A DNA stretch of 7,271 bases from Candidatus Fermentibacterales bacterium (lineage in GTDB: Bacteria; Fermentibacterota; Fermentibacteria; Fermentibacterales; JAFGKQ01). The DNA lies in the NCBI GenBank assembly GCA_016928495.1, contig JAFGKQ010000295.1, forward strand, positions 1 through 7,271. The letters are read 5' to 3'. The notes under the pieces were generated by a model that did not search any database, was not told the origin of the DNA, and saw nothing but the letters and a program-made list of their open reading frames with translations. Shown in pieces: positions 1 to 6,690 of this stretch. The stretch's first letter is position 1, and each line of letters opens with the position of its first letter. The position numbers and the translations under genes were made by a program.

Positions 1-427
1 GAGCGACAGCCGCCTGTCCGGGATCGAGGCTCACGAAGTTGCCGTAGTAGAAGGAGTGCAGGATGTCGTCATCGCGGACGTAGAGGTCGGGTCTCAGCCC
101 CTGTTCGGGTAGCTGGTCCACGAAGCAGAAGATGCATCTGTGCTTGCAGGTGCCCGGGGCCTGCCCGGACAGCACGAGGCCCCATTCCGCGCCTGGCTGG
201 CGGCTCAGGCGCAGATGCCGGACGATCCCCCCCCTTCGCTCCACCAGCAGGTCGATCCTGACCCGCCCGGAAGCGGCAACCGCGAAGCAGAGCCAGTCTT
301 CGACCCGCTCGCCGCAGCAAGCCATCAGCCTGTCACCCGGTCGGACTCCGGCTCGAGAGGCCGGAGAGCCCCGGGTGACCTTCAGAACGCGCGGGTGTGA
401 GGGGTGTGAAGCCCTGGGAGCGGCCAC
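1..427 (-). CDS. Radical SAM DUF512-family Fe-S protein with N-terminal PDZ-like domain (3' end outside window)
   Basis: The 5' part of a minus-strand gene (about 142 codons visible) that continues past the left edge. The first ~60 residues look PDZ-like: VTRGSPASRAGVRPGDRL near the start, then a strand-rich stretch. Around residues 102-109 comes a radical SAM-type cysteine cluster, CKHRCIFC, followed by FVDQLPEQGLRPDLYVRDDD and then SFYYGNFVSL. This matches the DUF512/COG1625 family, whose members pair a PDZ-like domain with a CxxxCxxC 4Fe-4S centre. Their reaction is not established as far as I know, so none is assigned. I chose GTG at 427 because it lies 8 bases after the upstream TPR stop, has GGAG (442-439) 11 bases ahead and leaves the PDZ-like part whole. 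CTG at 385 would sit closer to the usual family start and is possible. An internal ATG (M-A-C-C) would break the PDZ-like domain. It is probably cotranscribed with the TPR gene. The family call is strong; the start is less certain. Confidence 0.9.
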   Translation of the reverse strand, partial: MAAPRASHPSHPRVLKVTRGSPASRAGVRPGDRLMACCGERVEDWLCFAVAASGRVRIDLLVERRGGIVRHLRLSRQPGAEWGLVLSGQAPGTCKHRCIFCFVDQLPEQGLRPDLYVRDDDILHSFYYGNFVSLDPGQAAVA

Positions 428-435
428 CGGAGTCG

Positions 436-2307
436 CTACTCCAGACGCTCCTTGATCTCGGAGAGAACCGGGTCGAGATGCTTCGCGGCCTTCATCTCCT
501 GCGAGGCCTGGTGCGTTCTTCCGGTCGCCGCGTAGACCTTGGCCAGGTGAACGTGGAAGCCGACCAGGGCCTCGTGGTCCTTGCCGGCCAGGCTCATGCC
601 CTTCTGGAACTCCTCTTCGGCATCATCGTAGCGGTTGAGCTGGAAGAAGCAGCGGCCGAGCATCTCCCTCGCGCTCACCCGCAGGCTGGGGCACGAGAGC
701 ACCTGCTCGAACTCCGAGATCGCCTCCCTGAGGAGACCCATCTCCATGTAGGCTATGCCGAGATCGTAGTGGGTGGCGTAGTCCTCCGGCTTGACCGCCG
801 TGGCTATGCCCTCCCTGAACTCCCTGATCATGCCGGCAAGCGAACGGGCGGCATCCCTGTCGAACATCCGGTCGATGTCGGCCAGTATCGAAGCTATGTC
901 AGCGTACTCCTCGTCCTCCTCGAACGAGGGTCTGATGCCCTCCAGCAGGGTCCTGGCCATCTCGAAGCGAGGATCCGCCTCCACCGAGGCCTCGAGAGCG
1001 GCTATTGCCTCGGGCCTGCTCTCGTTGAGGAGGAAGGCGACCGCCAGTCGGTAGAGAGCCCTGGCCTGCCCCTCGGGGCCGTGGGCATGCCTGATCCTGA
1101 CCAGCTCCCTCGCCGCGGAAAGGGACTCCGGGCAGATGTCCAGGACTCCCTCGAGCAGCTCGAACACCATTCCGTCCCTGTTGCTCTGCCGGTAGACGTC
1201 GGCAGCCTTGAGGTAGGCCTCGACGGCTCCGTAGAAGTCGCCGATATCGATGAGGATGTTGCCGAGCTCGACGAATCCGAGGGCGTCGGTGGGGTTCCGG
1301 TCGAGCCTCCTGCGGAGGTCGGCGACCTGTCTCGAGAGAGCCTCCCGCACCTGACGGACCGAGACCAGCCCCATCTCCACGAGGACGTCGCCCAGCCTGG
1401 GACGGTCCTCCCGGTTGGCCTGCACCTCCAGTGCCCTCAGGACGTCGCTGGCCATGAGGAGGCCGTCCGCCACGAAGTACTCGCCCAGCCTCCTCCTCTT
1501 CGGGAGCTCCTCCTCGGCCTCCTCCTGGAGCTCCTCCTCGTCGAGGGCCAGCTCGTCGGTCTCCTCTTCGAAGGGCTCCGGCTCCTCCAGCAGATCCTCT
1601 TCCGCGATCTCCTCGAGCTGCTCCAGGTCGCTCTCCTCCGGTGCCGCAGCCGCGGACTCGAGCATGTCCGAGGAGTCGAAGTGAACGCTCTCGATAAGCC
1701 TCTCCTCCTCGGGAGACAGCTCGTCCGGCTCCAGCTCGGCCCGAAGCTCGTCGAGCATCCTCACGAGCTTCTGATGGTCCTTGTAGCCTCTCTCGGCAGC
1801 CATCGATACGCAGAGGTCCAGCATGCTCTCGTTCTTCTGCACGTAGGCGGCCCTGGCGAGGTGAGGCACCCAGGCGGGATTGTCGGGATCGAGGTCGATG
1901 AGAGCCCTGAGGGCAGCAAGGGTCTCGGAGGCCCTGATGTCCGGCTTGCTCTTGAGGAACCTGACGTACTCCTTGCGAGCATTGCCGTTCTTGGCCTGCT
2001 CCACGAAGCACCGCCCCATGAGGTAGTGTGCGTGGTCGAACTCCGGGTCGACCCTTATGGCTTTCCTCGCTACGGTAAGAGCCACCGCGTGCAGGCCGTC
2101 CTGCAGGTAGAGCTCCGCAGCGGTCACGAACTTGCCCAGCGCCTCCTCCTTGCGGTCCATCTTGAGCAGGACGTCGCCGATGCTGTTGTGCACGGACGCC
2201 TCCTCAGGATCGCTCTTGAGGAGTTGCTCGAAGGCACGGAGAGCGCTGTCCAGCCGCCCTTTCTGCAGAAGCTCGTGCGCCTTCTTCTTCAGGGAGACGT
2301 CGGTCAT
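436..2307 (-). CDS. TPR-repeat protein with central acidic linker and MshEN/T2SSE_N-like domain
   Basis: A 623-residue soluble protein with no signal peptide or membrane segment. Residues ~1-190 are helical TPR repeats (for example SALRAFEQLLKSDPEEASVH at 21-40 and AVALTVARKAIRVDPEF at 74-90). Residues ~191-268 are a very Glu-rich, low-complexity linker. Residues 273-296 and 304-327 are two 24-residue copies of the pattern RLG...GL...AL..Q, the signature of the MshEN (GSPII_E N-terminal) domain that in some type II secretion/pilus ATPases binds c-di-GMP. Residues ~335-460 and ~508-615 are further TPRs, the last (THYDLGIAYMEMGLLREAIS) resembling TPR tails in deltaproteobacterial-type proteins. 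No ATPase Walker motifs are visible, so it is not a PilB/GspE enzyme. A scaffold or adaptor role, perhaps nucleotide-responsive, is inference. The ATG directly follows the hutI TAG (TAGATG) with no good Shine-Dalgarno, which suggests translational coupling. The gene contains no TTA, CTA or TCA codon. Confidence 0.88.
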   Translation of the reverse strand: MTDVSLKKKAHELLQKGRLDSALRAFEQLLKSDPEEASVHNSIGDVLLKMDRKEEALGKFVTAAELYLQDGLHAVALTVARKAIRVDPEFDHAHYLMGRCFVEQAKNGNARKEYVRFLKSKPDIRASETLAALRALIDLDPDNPAWVPHLARAAYVQKNESMLDLCVSMAAERGYKDHQKLVRMLDELRAELEPDELSPEEERLIESVHFDSSDMLESAAAAPEESDLEQLEEIAEEDLLEEPEPFEEETDELALDEEELQEEAEEELPKRRRLGEYFVADGLLMASDVLRALEVQANREDRPRLGDVLVEMGLVSVRQVREALSRQVADLRRRLDRNPTDALGFVELGNILIDIGDFYGAVEAYLKAADVYRQSNRDGMVFELLEGVLDICPESLSAARELVRIRHAHGPEGQARALYRLAVAFLLNESRPEAIAALEASVEADPRFEMARTLLEGIRPSFEEDEEYADIASILADIDRMFDRDAARSLAGMIREFREGIATAVKPEDYATHYDLGIAYMEMGLLREAISEFEQVLSCPSLRVSAREMLGRCFFQLNRYDDAEEEFQKGMSLAGKDHEALVGFHVHLAKVYAATGRTHQASQEMKAAKHLDPVLSEIKERLE

Positions 2308-3618
2308 CTATGCGCCTGTCTTCGGGTCTCCGGAGGCCCTCCCGGACGCTCGCGGAACCGCCTGTTGTGCGCTCGTATATACAGCCTCAACATCCGGTAC
2401 TGCAAGATGGTAAGCTATGCTCCTGTAGTCGTCCAGATTCCAAATTACGAAGTCGGCATCCTTGCCCGGCTCCAGCGAGCCCTTCGTGTCCGCAACGCCA
2501 AGGGCCGCAGCGCCATTGACCGTAGCTGCCACGAGGGCTTCCTCGATTGTCATTCCGACCTGGCAGACGGCCAGGCTGACCATGAAAGGCATGGACTCGC
2601 AGAAGCAGCTCCCGGGGTTGAAGTCCGTGGCGAGAGCGACGGCTGCTCCAGCATCGAGCAGCTCCCTGGCCGGAGGGTAGGGCTTGCCGAGGAAGAAGGC
2701 GGTGCCGGGCAGCAGAGTGGCAACCGTCGCGGAAGAGGCCAGGGCCCGGATACCGGCATTCGAGACGCAGAGAAGATGATCCGCGCTCAGGGCGCCCAGC
2801 TCCGCAGCAAGCGCCGCGCCTCCGGAGTCGTGGAACTCGTCGGCGTGCATCCTCAGCTCGAAGCCCATCGCGGAGGCCCGCTCCAGGAACCACCTGCTCT
2901 GCTCGGGCGAGAAGACCCCCTTCTCGCAGAAGATGTCCACGAACCTCGCGAGGCCCCTCTCCTTCACCACGGGAAGAACGGTGTCGACGAGATAGGCCAG
3001 GTAGTCCGCCGCGGCGTCGGGTCTTCCCCTGTACTCCTCCGGCACCTCGTGGGCGCCCATGAAGGTGGCGAGAATGGTCTGGGAGCTGGACCTGGACACG
3101 CTCGCGATCGCTTCGAGAGACCTCAGCTCCGAATCAAGGTCAAGCCCGTAACCACTCTTTGCTTCGAGAGTTGTCGTACCGAAGCGCAGCATGTTGGATG
3201 CGTGCAGCAGCATCGTCGACTCTAGCTGGTCCGAGGTGGCCAGTCTCGTTCTCCGGACGCTGTTGAGAATGCCCCCGCCCGCTCCGGCTATCTCCTCATA
3301 GTCGGCGCCGGCCGCCCTCATGGCGAACTCCTCCTGTCTCGTCCCATGGAAGACGGGATGCGTGTGAGAGTCCACCCAGCCGGGCGTGACGACGCGGCCC
3401 CCGGCATCCTGCTCGGCGGCCGATGGGAGCAGCCCTACTTCCCTCGCGGCGCTGTCCGTAGGTCCGGTCCATACGATGCGCCCGGCCCTTGCAGCCATTG
3501 CTCCGTCCGGCAGGATGCTGAGGGACGAGGGCGAGATCGGGCCCCTGCGAGGGCCGGGGGGTCCCTTCAGCGTAACGAGCTGTCCGGCGTGATAAACCAG
3601 GAAGTCGGCCTCGATCAT
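2308..3618 (-). CDS. hutI: Imidazolonepropionase
   Basis: A cytosolic amidohydrolase that opens the ring of 4-imidazolone-5-propionate to N-formimino-L-glutamate, the third step of histidine breakdown. The 436 residues are slightly longer than the usual ~400-420. The N-terminal strands (ADFLVYHAGQLVTL, residues 4-17, and AARAGRIVWTGP, 42-53) start the composite beta domain. The metal site is complete: HxH at H85/H87 in WVDSHTHPVF, H258 in MHADEF, and D332 in ATDFNPG. Substrate residues expected for HutI are also present: R94, Y107, Y157 (in LEAKSGYGLD), H190 (GAHEVPEEY), E261 and H281 (SADH). The ATG at 3618 gives the standard N terminus although its Shine-Dalgarno is weak. The gene follows rpmA by 60 bases and runs straight into the TPR gene. 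No hutH, hutU or hutG is in the window, so the rest of the pathway must lie elsewhere. Related amidohydrolases are less likely because all HutI-specific residues are kept. Confidence 0.97.
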   Translation of the reverse strand: MIEADFLVYHAGQLVTLKGPPGPRRGPISPSSLSILPDGAMAARAGRIVWTGPTDSAAREVGLLPSAAEQDAGGRVVTPGWVDSHTHPVFHGTRQEEFAMRAAGADYEEIAGAGGGILNSVRRTRLATSDQLESTMLLHASNMLRFGTTTLEAKSGYGLDLDSELRSLEAIASVSRSSSQTILATFMGAHEVPEEYRGRPDAAADYLAYLVDTVLPVVKERGLARFVDIFCEKGVFSPEQSRWFLERASAMGFELRMHADEFHDSGGAALAAELGALSADHLLCVSNAGIRALASSATVATLLPGTAFFLGKPYPPARELLDAGAAVALATDFNPGSCFCESMPFMVSLAVCQVGMTIEEALVAATVNGAAALGVADTKGSLEPGKDADFVIWNLDDYRSIAYHLAVPDVEAVYTSAQQAVPRASGRASGDPKTGA

Positions 3619-3678
3619 GAGCGTAGGGTCGTGTTCCGGCTGGTCATGAGTGGCTGGAGGCAGAAGGTCCCGTTGGCA

Positions 3679-3936
3679 CTACTCCCCGACGGGTTCCACG
3701 CTCGCGTATTTCCGGCTTCCCCTGTCGTAGAACGAGACCCGCCCGTCAATCCTCGCGAAGAGCGTGTCATCGCGGCCCCTGCCGACGTTGGGACCCGGGT
3801 GGACGACAGTGCCCCTCTGCCTGATAATGATCGAGCCTGCCTGGACGATCCTGCCCGCGGAGGCCTTGACGCCGAGCCTTCTGCCCGCGCTGTCGCGTCC
3901 GTTCCTGGAGCTGCTGGAGGACTTCTTGTGAGCCAT
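3679..3936 (-). CDS. rpmA: 50S ribosomal protein L27 (bL27)
   Basis: An 85-residue basic protein of the large ribosomal subunit whose N-terminal arm reaches toward the peptidyl-transferase centre. It shows [48 protein letters not shown] and RKYASVEP, in the family order and at the normal length. Differences from common L27: the usual Gly/Ala-rich stretch after MAHKK is five serines (residues 6-10), the usual KRFGG is KASAG (24-28), and GRDHTLFA is GRDDTLFA. The ATG at 3936 is set by the invariant MAHKK; it has purine-rich AAAGGGAAGG upstream (3958-3949), with a 12-base gap that is longer than ideal. There is no Firmicutes-type cleavable extension. Its usual partner rplU (L21) is not next to it: the neighbours are a secreted peptidase and hutI. 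A small hairpin region lies in the 58-base gap in front of it. Confidence 0.97.
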   Translation of the reverse strand: MAHKKSSSSSRNGRDSAGRRLGVKASAGRIVQAGSIIIRQRGTVVHPGPNVGRGRDDTLFARIDGRVSFYDRGSRKYASVEPVGE

Positions 3937-3961
3937 CTGGGGATTCTGCCTTCCCTTTGTG

Positions 3962-3980
3962 CTTCGGCCCCCGAAGGGGA
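3962..3980 (-). promoter_or_regulatory. Short hairpin region ahead of rpmA
   Basis: In the 58 bases between the peptidase stop and the rpmA ATG, the minus-strand transcript can form one of two overlapping hairpins. One is CCCC-UUCG-GGGG (3979-3968), a 4-pair stem closed by the very stable UUCG tetraloop. The other is CUUCGG-GGG-CCGAAG (3976-3962), a 6-pair stem with a 3-base loop. They share bases, so only one can form at a time. No U-run follows, so it is not a classic intrinsic terminator. It could be a processing or stability element separating the peptidase message from rpmA, or chance in GC-rich DNA. The pairing is seen; a function is not. Confidence 0.4.
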
Positions 3981-3994
3981 AAACCCTGCTGCCG

Positions 3995-5662
3995 TCAGTG
4001 CACCAGGACGAGCGAGGTAGTCGCGCAACCGCCGGCAGTTTCCAGACGGGCGTAGTAGACGCCGTCCGGGACGCCTGCCCGGCCCGCTTGCCCCCTGTCC
4101 CAGGCATACTCGCCGATCCCGGCCTGAACCCCGGCAGTGAGCACCAGTCTGCCGAGAGCGTCATATATACGAATATCGGCGGGCGCTCCGCCAGTGTCGT
4201 ACCGCAGCCGGCATACGGAGGTGGCCGGGTTCGCCGCCACGGCGATCGCCGGATTCGGTCCACAGGCTCCGGCACCTGAGATGCCGGTGCCGAAGACGAA
4301 GCTCACCTCGACGTCCTCGCCCTCCCCTACTGCGACGCCGTAGACGGTCTTCGGGGCGTAGCCCTCCACGGAAGCGGTAACGTCGTAGGTGCCGGGAATC
4401 ACGCACCTGTGGTAGTCGCCCTCGAGCACGTCGGTCCGGCAGAACCTGAGGGGCTCGGAGTCACCCGGGTCGTCTCCGGAGAAGCCTATGGAGATCAGGG
4501 CGTCCAGAGGGTCTCCGCCGACGGTGGTGACGGTTCCCCAGAGCCCGTGGGTCGAGGAGGTGAAGAAGTCGAGGATCGCCATGTAGTGAGCAGCGTTGAC
4601 CGCCGGCCAGTCGGAGACATGCTTGTCCTGGTGCACCTCTATGGTGTGGTCGATGGTGCCGCATTCGCCGTAGCTCCAGTCGTTGACGTCGCCGTTGACC
4701 ACGTACCAGGCCCAGCCCTCCGTGACCCAGAAGCCCGGCACCGTGCACAGGCTGGCGTAGTCCGCCGCCATGTCGACGATCTCGAGCGTGTCGGGGACAG
4801 GGTCGGAGGAGTAGTTCCAGACGTAGTTGAAGCAGGCCTCGCCGCCGTGCAGCGACAGACCGGTGGAGAACGGGTTCTCGAAGTTCTCGATGTCCGGCCA
4901 GGAGAGCATCGTCAGATCCCTGACGGCCCGGGTCTCGGGCTCTGAGAAGGGGTAGGGGCCCGAATAGGAGCTCGACTCCCACATGTAGCTCAGGTTCCTG
5001 TTTAGGTCCACCAGGTTGGCGTTGTAGCGCTCATCAGCGTAGTAGCCGTCGGGGTTGACGACGGGGACGACCCAGGTCTCGGCAGCATCCACGAGGTGGG
5101 TGCACATGGGGCTTGTCCCGTAGTTGTCGGTCAGGCTCTTCAGGAAGTAGATGGTGACCGTGGTCGAAGCAGGCTCGTCACCGTGTATCGCACCGGTTAT
5201 CCTGAGCTCTGGCTCCACCTCCTCCACCCCGGGATGGTCCGAGACCACCACTGCCCGGATCGGTCTGCCCTCCACACTGGTCCCGAGCACGACACCGTGG
5301 CAGATATCGGGATGAGCCGTCAGGACGGAGTCCATCGAGTCGTATACGTCCGTAAGGGTCGGATAGGGCACCAGCGGCTCGAGCCTGACCTCGGGCAGGG
5401 GAAGATAGCCGAGGTGGAACAGGAGCTCCTCCTGGTCCGGGCTCGCGTAGAACCTCGCCCTCGAGCCGCGCCAGGACTCGAGATCGAGTCCCATGCCACG
5501 GAGCCTGCGCACCTCCTCCAGTGTCACGGGAGCGACCCGCACGGACCTGCCGTGAGGGCCGGCGAGGGACCCCGAGAACATGATCATGAGCGGAACGATG
5601 ACGATCAGGCTCGCACGGGCCGCTCGCCGGGAAGCGCTGCGATCAGCATCTCTGGGCGACAT
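3995..5662 (-). CDS. Secreted M14-family zinc carboxypeptidase with C-terminal FlgD-Ig/T9SS-like module
   Basis: A zinc peptidase of the M14 (carboxypeptidase A/T-like) family, expected outside the cytoplasm. Numbering is from the start at 5662 (555 residues). Residues ~1-35 form a signal peptide: a basic RRAARAS stretch, then [13 protein letters not shown]. The zinc site is H160/E163 ([10 protein letters not shown]) and H272 (LSLHGGE); NPDGY (203-207) and DLNRN (220-224) carry the substrate-binding Asn/Arg; the catalytic Glu is E342 in HTIEVH. Residues ~370-460 look like a carboxypeptidase regulatory-like beta domain ([15 protein letters not shown]). The last ~75 residues ([11 protein letters not shown] ... 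DGVYYARL ... TSLVLVH) are a FlgD-Ig/type IX secretion-like C-terminal module. An in-frame ATG at 5713 would add 17 residues, but it lacks a usable Shine-Dalgarno and would bury the signal peptide; the ATG at 5662 has GGAG 5 bases ahead. It is the first gene of the leftward operon. Exact substrate unknown. Confidence 0.93.
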   Translation of the reverse strand: MSPRDADRSASRRAARASLIVIVPLMIMFSGSLAGPHGRSVRVAPVTLEEVRRLRGMGLDLESWRGSRARFYASPDQEELLFHLGYLPLPEVRLEPLVPYPTLTDVYDSMDSVLTAHPDICHGVVLGTSVEGRPIRAVVVSDHPGVEEVEPELRITGAIHGDEPASTTVTIYFLKSLTDNYGTSPMCTHLVDAAETWVVPVVNPDGYYADERYNANLVDLNRNLSYMWESSSYSGPYPFSEPETRAVRDLTMLSWPDIENFENPFSTGLSLHGGEACFNYVWNYSSDPVPDTLEIVDMAADYASLCTVPGFWVTEGWAWYVVNGDVNDWSYGECGTIDHTIEVHQDKHVSDWPAVNAAHYMAILDFFTSSTHGLWGTVTTVGGDPLDALISIGFSGDDPGDSEPLRFCRTDVLEGDYHRCVIPGTYDVTASVEGYAPKTVYGVAVGEGEDVEVSFVFGTGISGAGACGPNPAIAVAANPATSVCRLRYDTGGAPADIRIYDALGRLVLTAGVQAGIGEYAWDRGQAGRAGVPDGVYYARLETAGGCATTSLVLVH

Positions 5663-5667
5663 TCCTG

Positions 5668-5671
5668 CTCC
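5668..5671 (-). promoter_or_regulatory. Ribosome binding site deciding the peptidase start
   Basis: On the minus strand GGAG lies 5 bases before the ATG at 5662. The upstream in-frame ATG at 5713 has only CAGG directly abutting it. This favours 5662, which also gives a normal signal peptide. Confidence 0.7.
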
Positions 5672-5746
5672 GTTCCAGCGCCTTGTCTGCGTCAGCTTCC
5701 GGGACAGGCGCATCCTGAAAGCCCGTTCAGCATCTGCCGTGGTGTC

Positions 5747-5775
5747 ATTATGGAGTGTAGCGGCAATCGGGTCAA
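5747..5775 (-). promoter_or_regulatory. Sigma70-like promoter for the leftward peptidase-rpmA-hutI-TPR-DUF512 operon
   Basis: On the minus strand a -35 box TTGACC (5775-5770) and a -10 box CATAAT (5752-5747) are separated by exactly 17 bases. Each box is one mismatch from consensus. The predicted transcription start is near 5740, leaving a leader of about 78 bases to the ATG at 5662. No operator palindrome is obvious next to it. The match is good for such GC-rich DNA, where AT-rich boxes are rare by chance. Confidence 0.72.
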
Positions 5776-5793
5776 CGAATTGCGGCAGAGCGG

Positions 5794-5822
5794 TTGCGGA
5801 GTGTCAGCCCCGGGCGTAGTAT
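5794..5822 (+). promoter_or_regulatory. Sigma70-like promoter for tRNA-Pro
   Basis: On the plus strand TTGCGG (5794-5799) and TAGTAT (5817-5822) are 17 bases apart, immediately before the tRNA. The predicted start, near 5829, leaves only a few leader bases before the mature 5' end at 5833. The -35 box is weaker than that of the divergent operon promoter, whose own -35 box lies 18 bases away. Confidence 0.55.
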
Positions 5823-5832
5823 TCTGCTTCGG

Positions 5833-5909
5833 CGGGGCGTAGCGCAGCCCGGTAGCGCACCTGCTTTGGGAGCAGGGGGTCGCCGGTTCGAATCCGGCCG
5901 CCCCGACCA
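5833..5909 (+). tRNA. tRNA-Pro (anticodon UGG)
   Basis: A 77-base full cloverleaf. The acceptor stem CGGGGCG (5833-5839) pairs with CGCCCCG (5899-5905), then discriminator A and an encoded CCA (5907-5909). The D stem is GCGC/GCGC (5842-5845 with 5855-5858). The anticodon stem CCTGC/GCAGG (5860-5864 with 5872-5876) encloses loop TTTGGGA with anticodon TGG at 5867-5869. The T arm is GCCGG/CCGGC (5882-5886 with 5894-5898) with loop TTCGAAT. The C1-G72 pair is typical of bacterial tRNA-Pro. It reads CCA and, by wobble, other Pro codons. It faces away from the peptidase gene and converges with the RCK gene, whose stop lies 25 bases beyond the CCA. Confidence 0.98.
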
Positions 5910-5934
5910 ACACACGGGGGTGAAGCCTGCGGCG

Positions 5935-6690
5935 CTACCTGCCCCTTCTTCTCCACCAGCGTCTTCGCTGCTCGACCGGGCCCTCGGCGAGCGCCTTCTC
6001 CATCGCCTGCGCGTCGGCTGTGGTCGCGAAGGCGATGAGCTGATCTCCCGCATCCACCCTCAGCCTGGCCCTCGGGCTGTAGATCATCCTGCCGCTGGCC
6101 TTCCTGAGGGCGGCTATGACGACACCTGTCCGCCTGCCGAGCTGCAACTCGCCTATGCTGGAGCCCTCGGCCGGGCTGGAATCCGGAACCGCGATGCGGC
6201 GGTACCTTATCCCCTCCTCTTCGGTGGAGTACAGGAGGATGTCCAGGAACCTCACCACGTCGGGCCGAACGAGCTGGCTCGACAGCCTGAGGCCCTCGAC
6301 CTCGCTCTGCGTCACGATCCTGTCGGCCCCTACCAGGCGGAGCTTCCTCGTGGTTTCCGGGTCTACGCAGCGTGAGACTACCCTGATCGTGGGGCTCAGT
6401 CGCTTGGCGGAGAGGACGAGGAATACGTTGTCCCTGTCCTGGGGAAGGGTGGCGAAGAGCCCCCGCGCCGCGGCGACCCCGGAGGAGCTGAGCACATCGT
6501 CCTCCAGGCAGTCGCCCTGCATGGTCGGCAGCGACTCGTTCTCATCGAGCTTCTCGAGCCGTTCGGCAGAGCAGTCCAGCACGGCGGTCCTGAAGCCCCT
6601 TCTGGCCAGCATGAGAGCGATCGTGGAGCCGGTGCGGCCCGCGCCACAGACTATGTAGGAGACCTGCGGGGAATCCTGGGGATCGCTCAT
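5935..6690 (-). CDS. RCK (TrkA-N/TrkA-C) nucleotide-binding protein, probable potassium channel or transport regulator
   Basis: A 251-residue soluble protein. Residues ~10-130 are a Rossmann RCK-N domain: YIVCGAGRTGSTIA (12-25) has the GxGxxG loop, D39 at the end of the second strand would contact the adenosine ribose of NAD(H), and GD at 59-60 is typical. Residues ~140-150 (LVRPDVVRFLD) are the linker seen in potassium-channel RCK proteins. Residues ~160-235 are a TrkA-C/RCK-C domain (IAVPDSSPAEGSSIGEL, then AGDQLIAFAT). The tail RRRWWRRRGR is strongly basic. The start at 6690 overlaps the upstream stop as ATGA and has GGAGG 7 bases ahead; an ATG 13 codons earlier lies inside the neighbouring gene and is less likely. 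No membrane segment is present, so it must act with a membrane subunit, gating by ligand binding. It is a paralogue of the gene before it. Confidence 0.9.
   Translation of the reverse strand: MSDPQDSPQVSYIVCGAGRTGSTIALMLARRGFRTAVLDCSAERLEKLDENESLPTMQGDCLEDDVLSSSGVAAARGLFATLPQDRDNVFLVLSAKRLSPTIRVVSRCVDPETTRKLRLVGADRIVTQSEVEGLRLSSQLVRPDVVRFLDILLYSTEEEGIRYRRIAVPDSSPAEGSSIGELQLGRRTGVVIAALRKASGRMIYSPRARLRVDAGDQLIAFATTADAQAMEKALAEGPVEQRRRWWRRRGR

Noticed and set aside
1490-1640. Purine/pyrimidine-biased CTC-rich tract as a DNA repeat
   Set aside because: It is explained by the Glu-rich linker of the TPR protein (GAG codons on the minus strand), with no regular repeat unit.
397-3225. Very long plus-strand ORF (942 codons)
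   Set aside because: It is exactly codon-aligned antisense to hutI and the TPR gene, both strongly supported by family motifs; its translation shows no domain and its length follows from codon avoidance.
3679-4275. Extended 198-codon frame containing rpmA
   Set aside because: Residues before MAHKK are read out of frame through the peptidase 3' end; L27 starts at the conserved MAHKK.
3995-5713. Longer peptidase start at 5713
   Set aside because: It has no spaced Shine-Dalgarno and puts about 17 charged residues ahead of a normal signal peptide; 5662 has GGAG at good spacing.
5910-5934. Intrinsic terminator between the tRNA and the RCK gene
   Set aside because: The 25 bases show no stable stem followed by a T-run on either strand.
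5692-6053. Minus-strand ORFs containing GAAGFEPATPC and RPDSNRRPPAP
   Set aside because: These are translations across the tRNA-Pro gene. Such peptides are well-known spurious database entries.
5794-6375. Plus-strand ORF starting near the tRNA with RRGVAQPGSAPALG
   Set aside because: It also reads through the tRNA and then antisense to the RCK gene; no family match is visible.
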